A stretch of 64,000 nt of DNA from JAXGXT01 sp040772665 (GTDB lineage Bacteria; Bacillota; Clostridia; Lachnospirales; Anaerotignaceae). Below, in pieces: positions 51,194 to 59,896 of this stretch. Positions within the stretch are counted from its first letter, which is position 1; the number at the start of each line of letters is the position of its first letter. The notes beneath the pieces are model-generated. The model made no database searches. It saw only the letters and a program-made list of their open reading frames with translations, and had not been told where the DNA came from. The stretch lies in assembly GCA_040772665.1 (NCBI GenBank), contig JAXGXT010000005.1, positions 124,001 through 188,000 of the forward strand, read 5' to 3'. The position numbers and the translations under genes were made by a program.

Positions 51194-54025
51194 CCTGTTT
51201 AGATGTTTTTTCAGGTATTTGCCTGTATAAGATGCTTCGCACTCCATAACCTTATCAGGTGTTCCTGAAACAATAATCTCTCCGCCGCCGTCACCGCCTT
51301 CAGGGCCAAGGTCGATTATATAATCTGCAGTTTTAATTACATCAAGGTTATGCTCAATAACAATAACTGTGTTGCCTCCCTCTGTAAGCCTTTGAAGAAT
51401 TTCAATAAGCTTATGAACATCGGCAATATGAAGCCCTGTTGTAGGCTCGTCAAGTATATAGATTGTTTTACCTGTATTTCTTCGGCTAAGCTCGGTGGCA
51501 AGTTTAACCCTTTGCGCCTCACCGCCGCTTAATGTTGTAGAGCTTTGCCCAAGACGTACATAACTTAAACCCACATCATAAAGAGTTTGAAGTTTATTTT
51601 TTAATTTAGGCAGGTTTCCAAAAAACTCCAACCCTTCTTCCACAGTCATTTCAAGAACGTCTGAAATTGTTTTTCCCTTATATTTAACTTCAAGAGTTTC
51701 TCTGTTATATCTTTTTCCATGGCAAACCTCACAAGGGACAAAAACATCCGGCAAAAAATGCATCTCGATTTTTATAATGCCGTCACCGCTGCAAGCCTCG
51801 CACCTTCCGCCCTTAACATTAAAACTAAAACGTCCTTTTTGATAACCACGCATTTTGGCCTCTGTTGTTTGGGCAAAAACATCTCTTATCAAATCAAAAA
51901 GCCCTGTATATGTGGCAGGATTGCTCCTTGGAGTTCTTCCTATAGGCGACTGGTCTATGTTTATAATTTTGTCTAATTTTTCAATGCCTTTAATATCCTT
52001 ATGTGCAGCAGGCTTTAACTTTGCCCTGTTTAAATCCCTTGCAAGCCTTTTATATAAAATTTCGTTTATAAGTGAAGATTTTCCCGAACCGCTTACACCT
52101 GTTACACAAGTAAAAATCCCTAAAGGTATTTCAACATTTATGTTTTTTAAATTGTTTGCAGATGCACCTAAAATTTTAAGCATATTATCTTTTTTTACTT
52201 TTCTTATTGTTTTAGGAATTAAAATCTGCTTTTCTCCGCTTAAATATTGGCCTGTAACAGACTCTTTACATTTTAGAATATCTTTTACCGATCCGCTGAA
52301 AATAACCTCTCCGCCCTTTTCTCCTGCGGCAGGGCCTATATCCACAATAAAGTCACTTTCAAACATTGTGTCTTCGTCATGCTCAACAACAATAAGGCTG
52401 TTTCCAATATCACGAAGATTTTTTAAAGTTTTTATAAGCTTTTCGTTATCTCTTTGGTGAAGTCCTATGCTTGGTTCATCAAGTATATAAATAACGCCCA
52501 CAAGCCCTGAACCAATTTGTGTTGCAAGCCTGATTCTTTGGGATTCACCGCCGCTTAAAGTTCCAGCCGAGCGTGCAAGGGTTAAATAATCAAGGCCTAC
52601 ATCAATAAGAAAGCCTATTCTTGTATTAATCTCTTTTAATATCTGTTCGCCTATAAGTAAATCCCTTTTAGATAAACTTAGACTATCGAAAAAACTTTTA
52701 ATATTTTTAATGGACATTTCTGTAACTTGAGAGATATTTTTATCCCCAACGGTAATTGCCAAAACCTCAGGTTTAAGCCTTGCTCCGTGACAGGAGGGAC
52801 AAACAATGTTAGTCATATACTCTTCATATTCCTGACGCATGGTTTCAGAAGTTTCGTTATATCTTCTTTGAAGGTTATTTATAACACCTTCAAAAGCATA
52901 AGAATAGCTTCCTCCTCCATTGGAATTTTTATAATTTATTGTTATCTTTTCACCCTTTGTTCCATAAAGAATAATGTCTTTAACATTTGAGGAAAGCTCA
53001 CTAAACGGCAAATCAAGATCAAAGCCGTATTTTTCTGACAAAGCTTTAAAAAGTACTCCTGTCATACTGTCTTTTGAGGAAACAGAGTTATATCCCGGTG
53101 CATTTATTGCACCTTGATTAAGGCTTAAAGATTTATTTGGTATAATCAAATCAGGGTCAAACTTCATAAGCATACCAAGACCTGTACACTCAGGGCATGC
53201 CCCCAAAGGATTGTTGAAAGAAAAAAGCCTTGGTTCTATTTCGCTTAAGCTTATTCCGCAATCAGCACAGGCAAAATTTTGATTAAAAAGCATATCTTCG
53301 TTTGTGTCCGTGTTGTTAACAACAAGCACACCTCCTGTAAGAGCCATAACTGTTTCTATGGATTCTGTAAGCCTTTTTTGTATTCCCTCTCTGATTATAA
53401 GCCTGTCAACAACTATCTCTATGGTATGTTTTTTATTTTTTTCTAATTTAATTTCTTCGCTTAGTTCATATATAATGCCGTCGGTTCTAACACGAACATA
53501 ACCGCTTTTTTTAGCATCTTCAAGAAGCTTGATATGCTCACCCTTTCTCTCCCTTACAACAGGGGCAAGAAGCTGAAATTTCGTTCTTTCGGTAAGTGTT
53601 AGAATCTGGTCAACAATCTGGTCTATAGTTTGCTTTTTAATTTCAATTCCGCAATTTGGACAATGGGGAATTCCAACTCTTGCAAAAAGCAGTCTTAAAT
53701 AATCATAAATTTCCGTAACAGTGCCAACTGTAGACCTTGGGTTATGGCTGGTGGTTTTTTGGTCAATGGAAATTGCAGGAGAAAGCCCCTCTATATATTC
53801 AACATCAGGCTTTTCCATTTGTCCGAGAAATTGCCTTGCATAGCTTGAAAGGCTTTCCACATAACGTCTTTGGCCTTCTGCATAAATTGTGTCAAAGGCA
53901 AGAGATGACTTTCCCGAACCGCTTACACCTGTAAAAACCACAAGCTTATCCCTTGGTATTTCAAGGTTAATATTTTTTAAATTGTGCTCCTTTGCACCTT
54001 TTATTATAATTTTGTCTTTGCTCAT
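51176..54025 (-). CDS. uvrA: Excinuclease ABC subunit A
   Basis: DNA damage sensor of nucleotide excision repair, 949 residues. Two ABC ATPase modules with Walker A GVSGSGKSSLAFDT (~31) and GVSGSGKSSLINEI (~640), signature LSGGESQRIRLATQ and LSGGEAQRVKLATE, and zinc-binding cysteine sets including CPNCG, CADCG/CPECTG and CEACSGDG/CEVCHGK. It follows uvrB by 15 bases, so both share the SOS-boxed uvrB promoter. Confidence 0.98.
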   Translation of the reverse strand: MSKDKIIIKGAKEHNLKNINLEIPRDKLVVFTGVSGSGKSSLAFDTIYAEGQRRYVESLSSYARQFLGQMEKPDVEYIEGLSPAISIDQKTTSHNPRSTVGTVTEIYDYLRLLFARVGIPHCPNCGIEIKKQTIDQIVDQILTLTERTKFQLLAPVVRERKGEHIKLLEDAKKSGYVRVRTDGIIYELSEEIKLEKNKKHTIEIVVDRLIIREGIQKRLTESIETVMALTGGVLVVNNTDTNEDMLFNQNFACADCGISLSEIEPRLFSFNNPLGACPECTGLGMLMKFDPDLIIPNKSLSLNQGAINAPGYNSVSSKDSMTGVLFKALSEKYGFDLDLPFSELSSNVKDIILYGTKGEKITINYKNSNGGGSYSYAFEGVINNLQRRYNETSETMRQEYEEYMTNIVCPSCHGARLKPEVLAITVGDKNISQVTEMSIKNIKSFFDSLSLSKRDLLIGEQILKEINTRIGFLIDVGLDYLTLARSAGTLSGGESQRIRLATQIGSGLVGVIYILDEPSIGLHQRDNEKLIKTLKNLRDIGNSLIVVEHDEDTMFESDFIVDIGPAAGEKGGEVIFSGSVKDILKCKESVTGQYLSGEKQILIPKTIRKVKKDNMLKILGASANNLKNINVEIPLGIFTCVTGVSGSGKSSLINEILYKRLARDLNRAKLKPAAHKDIKGIEKLDKIINIDQSPIGRTPRSNPATYTGLFDLIRDVFAQTTEAKMRGYQKGRFSFNVKGGRCEACSGDGIIKIEMHFLPDVFVPCEVCHGKRYNRETLEVKYKGKTISDVLEMTVEEGLEFFGNLPKLKNKLQTLYDVGLSYVRLGQSSTTLSGGEAQRVKLATELSRRNTGKTIYILDEPTTGLHIADVHKLIEILQRLTEGGNTVIVIEHNLDVIKTADYIIDLGPEGGDGGGEIIVSGTPDKVMECEASYTGKYLKKHLNRLTNHI

Positions 54026-54040
54026 TATTTTACCTCAAGT

Positions 54041-56020
54041 CTATTTTAACAACCTTTTAACTTCTAAAATTTTATCTCTTAATAAAGCGGCCTGCTCAAA
54101 TTGTAAATCTCTTGCCGCTGTTTTCATTTCTTTATCCATTTTTTTAATAAGGGTTTTTAATTCCTCTTCACTCATACTTTCAGGGTCTTTATCAAAGCCC
54201 ATTTTTGTTTTTTCATCAACTGATTTTGTTGCCTGAATAACCTCGAAAACCTTTTTTTCAATGGTTTTTGGTGTAATTCCATGAAGGTCATTATACTCCT
54301 CTTGTATTTTTCTTCTTCTTTCAGTTTCGCTTATAGCACGCCTCATAGATTCTGTCATAACGTCGGCATACATTATAACCCGCCCTTCACTGTTACGTGC
54401 GGCTCGTCCTATTGTCTGAATAAGGGAGGTTTCTGAACGTAAAAACCCTTCTTTGTCTGCATCTAAAATAGCAACAAGGGAAACCTCTGGTATGTCTAAG
54501 CCTTCCCTTAAAAGGTTAATGCCAACAAGCACATCAAAAACATCCATTCTTAAATCTCTTATTATTTCAAGACGCTCAAGTGTGTCAATGTCAGAATGGA
54601 GATATCTAACCCTAACCCCTGCTTCACGCATATAATCAGTTAATCTTTCAGCCATTTTTTTTGTGAGAGTTGTTATTAAAATCTTATCGCCATTTTTAGT
54701 TGTTTTATTAACCTCTCCAAGCAAATCGTCAATTTGCCCCGTAACAGGCTTAACAACAATTTTAGGATCAAGAAGCCCTGTGGGGCGAATAATTTGTTCA
54801 GCAGTCTGCTGAGAATGCTCCGCTTCATATTTTGACGGAGTTGCCGAAACAAAAAGAATTTGGTTTATTTTATCTTCAAACTCTGTAAACTTTAAAGGCC
54901 TGTTGTCAAGGGCAGACGGAAGTCTGAATCCAAAATTAACGAGAGTTGTTTTTCGTGATTTATCACCCTCATACATGCCTCTTATCTGCGGAATAGAAAC
55001 ATGGCTTTCATCTGCAATAATTAAAAAGTCCTCAGGAAAAAAGTCAATAAGAGTGCTTGGTGTGCTTCCTGCCTCTCTTAAAGACAGATGACGTGAATAG
55101 TTTTCGATTCCTGAACAAAAACCCATTTCCCGCATCATTTCAACATCATAATTTGTTCTTTGTTCAAGCCTTTGAGCCTCCAGAAGCTTGTCTTCACTTT
55201 TTAATATTTTAAGCTGTTCACTAAGCTCGTCCTCAATTCGGCCAATGGCAATATTCATTTTTTCAGGCAATGTAACATAATGAGAAGCAGGGAAAATGCT
55301 GATATGATTTCTTGTTCCTAAAATCTCTCCCGTCAGTACATCCACTTCTGTTATTCTGTCTATTTCATCACCAAAAAATTCTATACGCACTGCACTTTCA
55401 CTGCTGGCAACAGGAAAAATCTCTAAGACATCCCCTCGCACACGAAAGGTGCCTCGCTGAAAATCCATATCATTTCTGTCATATTGTATATCAATAAGCT
55501 TACGCATTACTTCATCACGGTCTTTAATCATACCAGGGCGCAGTGAAATCATCATATCCTTATAGTCAGACGGATCTCCCAAACCATATATACAGGAAAC
55601 ACTGGCAACTATAAGCACATCCCTGCGTTCAATAAGAGCCGCTGTTGCAGAATAGCGAAGTTTATCTATTTCATCATTTATGGAGGAATCTTTTTCTATA
55701 TATGTGTCTGTGCTTGGAACATAGGCCTCCGGCTGATAATAGTCATAATAGCTAACAAAATATTCAACTGCATTGTTAGGAAAAAACTCTTTAAACTCGT
55801 TATAGAGCTGTGCTGCAAGAGTTTTGTTATGGGCAATAACAAGTGTGGGTTTTTGTATCTTTTCAATGATATTTGCCATTGTAAAAGTCTTTCCCGAACC
55901 TGTAACACCCAAAAGTGTCTGAAATTTTTTGCCCTCTGAAAATCCCTTTGAAAGCTTCTCAATAGCCTGCGGCTGATCCCCTGTGGGCTTATACTTTGAT
56001 TCAATTTTAAACTCCGACAT
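54041..56020 (-). CDS. uvrB: Excinuclease ABC subunit B
   Basis: Damage-verifying helicase-like subunit, 659 residues. Walker A GVTGSGKTFTMA (~39-50), the beta-hairpin region YYDYYQPEAYVPSTDTYIEKD (~90-110), DESHVSIPQ helicase motif II, motif VI QTIGRAARNSEGRV and the C-terminal UVR domain that contacts UvrC. AAAGGGTG precedes the ATG. Its promoter has a perfect LexA core site, so DNA damage should induce uvrB-uvrA. Confidence 0.98.
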   Translation of the reverse strand: MSEFKIESKYKPTGDQPQAIEKLSKGFSEGKKFQTLLGVTGSGKTFTMANIIEKIQKPTLVIAHNKTLAAQLYNEFKEFFPNNAVEYFVSYYDYYQPEAYVPSTDTYIEKDSSINDEIDKLRYSATAALIERRDVLIVASVSCIYGLGDPSDYKDMMISLRPGMIKDRDEVMRKLIDIQYDRNDMDFQRGTFRVRGDVLEIFPVASSESAVRIEFFGDEIDRITEVDVLTGEILGTRNHISIFPASHYVTLPEKMNIAIGRIEDELSEQLKILKSEDKLLEAQRLEQRTNYDVEMMREMGFCSGIENYSRHLSLREAGSTPSTLIDFFPEDFLIIADESHVSIPQIRGMYEGDKSRKTTLVNFGFRLPSALDNRPLKFTEFEDKINQILFVSATPSKYEAEHSQQTAEQIIRPTGLLDPKIVVKPVTGQIDDLLGEVNKTTKNGDKILITTLTKKMAERLTDYMREAGVRVRYLHSDIDTLERLEIIRDLRMDVFDVLVGINLLREGLDIPEVSLVAILDADKEGFLRSETSLIQTIGRAARNSEGRVIMYADVMTESMRRAISETERRRKIQEEYNDLHGITPKTIEKKVFEVIQATKSVDEKTKMGFDKDPESMSEEELKTLIKKMDKEMKTAARDLQFEQAALLRDKILEVKRLLK

Positions 56021-56036
56021 TTTATCACCCTTTCAA

Positions 56037-56055
56037 GAACCTTTGTTCTATTATA
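56037..56055 (-). promoter_or_regulatory. uvrBA promoter with perfect LexA (SOS) box
   Basis: Extended -10 TGC-TATAAT (-10 at 56055-56050) on the minus strand is followed directly by GAACAAAGGTTC (56048-56037), an exact GAAC-N4-GTTC palindrome over the transcription start. No good -35 is seen. Confidence 0.82.
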
Positions 56056-56144
56056 GCATAAACACTTTTAATTTTATATGGTTTTTAAAAAAGTTAACAA
56101 TTTGTTCGCATAAATATCTGTGGTAATTTTTTCTTTCAAGCTTA

Positions 56145-56173
56145 AAGCCCACTTGCGTTATGCAAATGGGCTT
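56145..56173 (-). terminator. Hairpin terminator after the YagE-like aldolase gene
   Basis: AAGCCCA-N-TTGC pairs with GCAA-N-TGGGCTT, 6 bases after the stop. The T-tract is good on the plus strand (TTATTTTTT) and short on the minus strand where it is needed. Confidence 0.6.
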
Positions 56174-56178
56174 ATTTT

Positions 56179-57069
56179 TTAAAGCTGAAGTTCTTTAATT
56201 ATTTCTTTAAGCTTATCTTCCTGCTCTTTTGTGCATTGTAGAAAAGGTTCTGTCATATATTCACTTATTCCAAGACCAATTAAATTCAAAGCACGTTTCA
56301 TAACAGGTATGTATGGTGCATTAATTGCGTAAATCTTCATAGCTTTATTAACTTTTTTCTGACATTCGGCCGCTGTTTTATAATCTTCTTCCTCCGCAGC
56401 CTTAACCCACTTTGCAAAAACCTCAGGGATAAGGTTTGAAAGTCCGCCTATAACGCCCGCTCCTCCTGAAAGCGACATAAAACCAAAACATTCGTCATAT
56501 CCGCTGTAAATTTCAAAGTTTGGAAACTGGGGCAAAATAAGGTTCATTAAATCTCTTGTGTGTGATATAAGGCTGATTGTATCCTTGTATCCAACTATGT
56601 TTTTATGCTTTTTTACAAGACTTAAAGTTATTTCAGGTTTAAGGTCATGACCTGTTATATCAGGGAAATTATATAAATATATAGGGCCTTTTATTCCCTC
56701 GGCAACAATATCATAGTATCTTTCAATGCTTGCATCATTAAGCTTAAAATAATAAGGGCTTATTATCATAACTCCGTCTGCACCTTTATCAATTGCATAA
56801 TTGCTAAGTTCAATAGTTTCAAGTGTATCCATACGGCTTGTCCCTATATAAAGCTTAATTTTATTTTTGCAATATGCAGTTGCTATGTCAATAAGTTCCT
56901 TAACCATGTCTATTGTCATATTAAAAAACTCGCCTGTGCTCCCCATAACAACAAGGCCGTCAACTCCGCCTTTTATAAGGTGCTCATAAACCTTTTCGTT
57001 TCCCAGCCTGTCAATTTTTCCGTTGCTGTCAAAAATAGTAACCACAGGTGTTAAATATTTAGCCTTCAT
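56179..57069 (-). CDS. DapA/NanA superfamily aldolase, YagE/YjhH-like
   Basis: Class I pyruvate-dependent aldolase, 296 residues. The superfamily residues are present: GSTGEFF (43-49), Tyr133 in YLYNFPDITG and the Schiff-base Lys162 in VGYKDT. The motif YNFPxxTGxDL is that of 2-keto-3-deoxygluconate/pentonate aldolases such as YagE; dihydrodipicolinate synthase has an arginine after YN.P that is missing here. So I do not call it dapA. No sugar acid genes are adjacent, and the natural substrate is open. GGGAGG precedes the ATG; terminators on both sides isolate it. Confidence 0.8.
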   Translation of the reverse strand: MKAKYLTPVVTIFDSNGKIDRLGNEKVYEHLIKGGVDGLVVMGSTGEFFNMTIDMVKELIDIATAYCKNKIKLYIGTSRMDTLETIELSNYAIDKGADGVMIISPYYFKLNDASIERYYDIVAEGIKGPIYLYNFPDITGHDLKPEITLSLVKKHKNIVGYKDTISLISHTRDLMNLILPQFPNFEIYSGYDECFGFMSLSGGAGVIGGLSNLIPEVFAKWVKAAEEEDYKTAAECQKKVNKAMKIYAINAPYIPVMKRALNLIGLGISEYMTEPFLQCTKEQEDKLKEIIKELQL

Positions 57070-57082
57070 TAACAGTACCTCC

Positions 57083-57118
57083 CTAAATAAAAACGGGAAC
57101 CTGTAAAAAGCTCCCGTT
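57083..57118 (-). terminator. Intrinsic terminator of the rpmF-rnc operon
   Basis: AACGGGA / TCCCGTT hairpin followed by TTTTATTT on the minus strand, just after the rnc stop. Confidence 0.78.
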
Positions 57119-57122
57119 ATAG

Positions 57123-57821
57123 TTAAATTTCCATTTGGTCAATCGCTGCCTTTGCGGCGCTTTGTTCTGCCTCTTTTTTACTTCTGCCTACACCTTTGCC
57201 TAAATCGCACCCGTTATGGGCTACCTTTGCAACAAAGTTTTTACTGTGGTCAGGGCCTGTTTCATCAACAATTATATAGCTGATAGGAAGTTTGCTTGTT
57301 TTTTGTATAATTTCTTGAAGACGTGTTTTATAGTCCTCGCTTTTAAAATTATCTTTCAAGTCTTCCACAACAGGCTCCATAAAACGCAAAACGTAATCTT
57401 CGGCACATTCAAAGCCTCCGTCTATATAAACAGCACCTATCACCGCTTCAAACACATCGGCAAGCACAGACTCTCTGTTTCTTCCGCCTGTTATATCCTC
57501 GCCGTTGCCAAGAAGAAGAAAATCACCAAGTCCTATTTCTCTTGCTTTTTTAGCCAGAGAACTTTCGCAAACAACACCTGCACGAAGCTTTGTAAGCTCA
57601 CCTTCAGGCATTTTAGGAAACCTTTCATAAATAAATTTACTGATTATAAGCTCCAACGCAGCATCGCCCAAAAACTCAAGCCTTTCGTTATAACCGATTT
57701 TTTTTATTTTATGCTCGTTGGCATATGAACTGTGTGTAAGAGCCAAAACAAGAATTGATTTATCATTAAAACTATATTCAATTTTTTTTTCAAGTTCAGT
57801 AAAATTTATTTTATCATTCAT
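57123..57821 (-). CDS. rnc: Ribonuclease III
   Basis: Double-strand RNA endonuclease for rRNA and mRNA processing, 232 residues. The signature RLEFLGDAALELIISKFIYE (~46-65) and the second acidic site in LADVFEAVIGAVYIDGG (~117) form the catalytic centre; a dsRBD follows (~160-230, YKTRLQEIIQKT to AAKAAIDQM). It is the last gene of DUF177-rpmF-plsX-acpP-rnc, 5 bases after acpP. TGGAG is the ribosome-binding site. Confidence 0.96.
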   Translation of the reverse strand: MNDKINFTELEKKIEYSFNDKSILVLALTHSSYANEHKIKKIGYNERLEFLGDAALELIISKFIYERFPKMPEGELTKLRAGVVCESSLAKKAREIGLGDFLLLGNGEDITGGRNRESVLADVFEAVIGAVYIDGGFECAEDYVLRFMEPVVEDLKDNFKSEDYKTRLQEIIQKTSKLPISYIIVDETGPDHSKNFVAKVAHNGCDLGKGVGRSKKEAEQSAAKAAIDQMEI

Positions 57822-57826
57822 TAAAA

Positions 57827-58054
57827 TTACTCCACTATGGCTTTAACATATTCAACAGCGTCGCCTACTGTTTTAATTTTTTCCACATCTTCATTTTCAA
57901 ACTCAATATTAAATTCTTCTTCCAATGCAGAAATAATTTGGAACAAATCAAGCGAATCTGCCCCTAAGTCAGCAAACACCGTTTCCTCTTTTATCTCCGA
58001 TTCAGATATTCCAAGCTGCTCCGCAATAATTGCAATAACCTGTGACTTATCCAT
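57827..58054 (-). CDS. acpP: Acyl carrier protein
   Basis: 75-residue acidic four-helix protein carrying fatty acids on a phosphopantetheine arm. The attachment site is Ser34 in LGADSLDLFQ. TGGAGG lies 9 bases upstream of the ATG. It sits between plsX and rnc; the fab genes usually near it are not in this window. Confidence 0.96.
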   Translation of the reverse strand: MDKSQVIAIIAEQLGISESEIKEETVFADLGADSLDLFQIISALEEEFNIEFENEDVEKIKTVGDAVEYVKAIVE

Positions 58055-58093
58055 AAAACCATTACCTCCAAGATATAATATAATACTAATACA

Positions 58094-59083
58094 TTATAGC
58101 TTCTCTTCTATTTTTAATACAATATCATTTTCAACAAAAATTTCACATTGTTTTATGGCATTTTTTATTCCTTTTGCCCTAGAACTGCCGTGTGCCTTAA
58201 CAACAAGGTGTTTTAATCCTAAAAATGGTGCGCCGCCAACCTCTTCTGCATCAAAACGTGTTTTTATTTGCTTAAAAGGTTTCTTTAAAGCAGCAGCCGC
58301 AAATTTATATATACCTTTTGTTATTTCTTCTTTAATTATACTTAAAAGTCCTAAACTAAGACCTTCTGCAAATTTTAAAATTATATTTCCAACAAAACCA
58401 TCACAAACAACAACATCAGCTTCACCAAAAGGTATCTCTCTGGCTTCTATATTTCCCGAAAAGTTTATGTCCTGTGTTAATTCAAGAAGCTCATATGCCT
58501 CTTTTGTAAGAGCATTTCCCTTCTCCTTTTCGGCACCGATGTTTGCAAGAGCAACTTTTGGGTTTTTAATTCCCATAACATTTTCAACATAAACCGAAGC
58601 CATTTTAGCAAATTGAACAATATAATTAGGCTTGCAGTCTACGTTGGCACCACTGTCTAAAAGAAATGTAAAACCTTTTGTTGTGGGCAGACATGTTCCA
58701 AGGGCAGGTCTTTCAATGCCTTTTATTCTTCCTATAATAACTGTTGAACCTGTAAGCAAAGCACCTGTGCTTCCTGCCGAAACAAACGCCATTGCCTCTC
58801 CCTTTTTTACCAGGTTAAGGCCTACAACCATAGAAGAGTCTTTCTTTTGTCTTATGGCCGTTGTGGGGGTTTCATCAGTGCCTATTATTTCAGAGGCATG
58901 AGCTATTGTTATTTTGTTTGTGTCATATGTATATTTTTTAAGTTCTTCTTCTATTTTATCTTTAATTCCCACAAGAACAATATTGGATTTAAACTCGTTA
59001 ACTGCTTCAACAGCACCCTTAACTATTTCAGCCGGTGCATTGTCACCGCCCATTGCGTCAACGGCTATTTTAACATTTTCCAT
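58094..59083 (-). CDS. plsX: Phosphate acyltransferase PlsX
   Basis: Makes acyl-phosphate from acyl-ACP for phospholipid synthesis, 329 residues. AVDAMGGDNAPAEIVKGA near the start and VSAGSTGALL, DSGANVDCKP, ANIGAEKEKGN and DGFVGNIILKFAEG are family blocks. AAAGGAG precedes the ATG. It lies between rpmF and acpP as in many Firmicutes; a strong hairpin lies in the rpmF-plsX gap. Confidence 0.96.
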   Translation of the reverse strand: MENVKIAVDAMGGDNAPAEIVKGAVEAVNEFKSNIVLVGIKDKIEEELKKYTYDTNKITIAHASEIIGTDETPTTAIRQKKDSSMVVGLNLVKKGEAMAFVSAGSTGALLTGSTVIIGRIKGIERPALGTCLPTTKGFTFLLDSGANVDCKPNYIVQFAKMASVYVENVMGIKNPKVALANIGAEKEKGNALTKEAYELLELTQDINFSGNIEAREIPFGEADVVVCDGFVGNIILKFAEGLSLGLLSIIKEEITKGIYKFAAAALKKPFKQIKTRFDAEEVGGAPFLGLKHLVVKAHGSSRAKGIKNAIKQCEIFVENDIVLKIEEKL

Positions 59084-59110
59084 GGTTTCACTCCTTTAGT
59101 TCAGATAGCA

Positions 59111-59136
59111 GAAAGGACAGCATCAGCTGTCCTTTC
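59111..59136 (-). other. Intercistronic hairpin between rpmF and plsX
   Basis: GAAAGGACAGC / GCTGTCCTTTC is a perfect 11-bp stem with a 4-base loop, without a T-tract on the minus strand, so it is unlikely to stop the operon transcript. It may set mRNA processing or stability between the ribosomal protein gene and plsX. Confidence 0.6.
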
Positions 59137-59149
59137 AATAAAAATCAAA

Positions 59150-59329
59150 TTATTCTACGTCTAAAACTACCTTCTTATTGTAAGAACCACAAGCCTTACA
59201 CACCTTATGAGGCACCATTAACTCTCCACATTTGCTGCATGCAACTAATGTTGGGGTAGAGATTGTCCAGCTTTGTGCTTTTCTTTTATCTCTCTTAGAC
59301 TTAGATACTCTTCCTTTTGGTACAGCCAT
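59150..59329 (-). CDS. rpmF: 50S ribosomal protein L32
   Basis: 59-residue basic protein beginning MAVPKGRVSKSKRDKRKAQ. The zinc-ribbon cysteines are CSKCGE and CKACGSYN, so it is the zinc-binding (C+) form. GGGAGG lies inside the end of the DUF177 gene, which stops 2 bases before this ATG. The DUF177-rpmF pair is conserved across bacteria. Confidence 0.97.
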   Translation of the reverse strand: MAVPKGRVSKSKRDKRKAQSWTISTPTLVACSKCGELMVPHKVCKACGSYNKKVVLDVE

Positions 59330-59331
59330 TT

Positions 59332-59838
59332 CTACACCTCCCCATCCAATTTAAAAAGAGAACGCAAACTTTCAAAACGGGGATCTATTACAGAGGTATC
59401 ACATTTACAATCCCCTTTATTCAAATCCCTTCCGCAAATTGGACAAAGACCTCTACAGTCATTATCGCAAAGAACCCTCATTGGAAGTCCAACAAGCAAG
59501 CTTCGAGCAACCACAGATGATAAATCAATGGTGTATCCCGAAAAAGTTTCTATCTCTTCATTTTTACTGCCTGTAAGCGAAAAATCTTCATTTACCTCAA
59601 AAGAAACTTCAACATCAACAGGTCCAAGGCATCTTCCGCAGTTTATCTGCGCAAAAACACTGCCCTCTCCTCTGACTTCAAAAATTCCATCAAGATTAGT
59701 TATTGTTCCTTCAACCTTTACAGGCGATAGAAACCCACAGACGTCAGGGTAATTGCCGGTATTTTCTATATTTTCACTAATCGAAAAATCAACTTTTTCA
59801 TTGTTGACTTTAAGTATAGATGAAATATCAACTATCAT
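59332..59838 (-). CDS. DUF177 (YceD/YlbN) family protein
   Basis: 168-residue protein of the family always found before rpmF; implicated in 23S rRNA accumulation in some bacteria, mechanism unknown. Cysteine pairs occur in INCGRCLGPV (~66) and in a cluster CDNDCRGLCPICG then GDCKCD near the C-terminus, probably a metal site. GGGAG precedes the ATG. It is the first gene of the operon with rpmF, plsX, acpP and rnc. Confidence 0.9.
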   Translation of the reverse strand: MIVDISSILKVNNEKVDFSISENIENTGNYPDVCGFLSPVKVEGTITNLDGIFEVRGEGSVFAQINCGRCLGPVDVEVSFEVNEDFSLTGSKNEEIETFSGYTIDLSSVVARSLLVGLPMRVLCDNDCRGLCPICGRDLNKGDCKCDTSVIDPRFESLRSLFKLDGEV

Positions 59839-59867
59839 ACAATCACTCCCATTGTCGCACCTTTAAT

Positions 59868-59896
59868 ATTATACATATGCATCTTTAATTTGTCAA
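59868..59896 (-). promoter_or_regulatory. Consensus promoter of DUF177-rpmF-plsX-acpP-rnc
   Basis: TTGACA (59896-59891) and TATAAT (59873-59868) with a 17-base spacer, minus strand. The -35 directly abuts the ackA stop codon. Confidence 0.88.

Noticed and set aside
56179..57069. dapA call for the DapA-superfamily gene
   Set aside because: The YNFPxxTG motif and missing arginine fit a YagE-type aldolase better.
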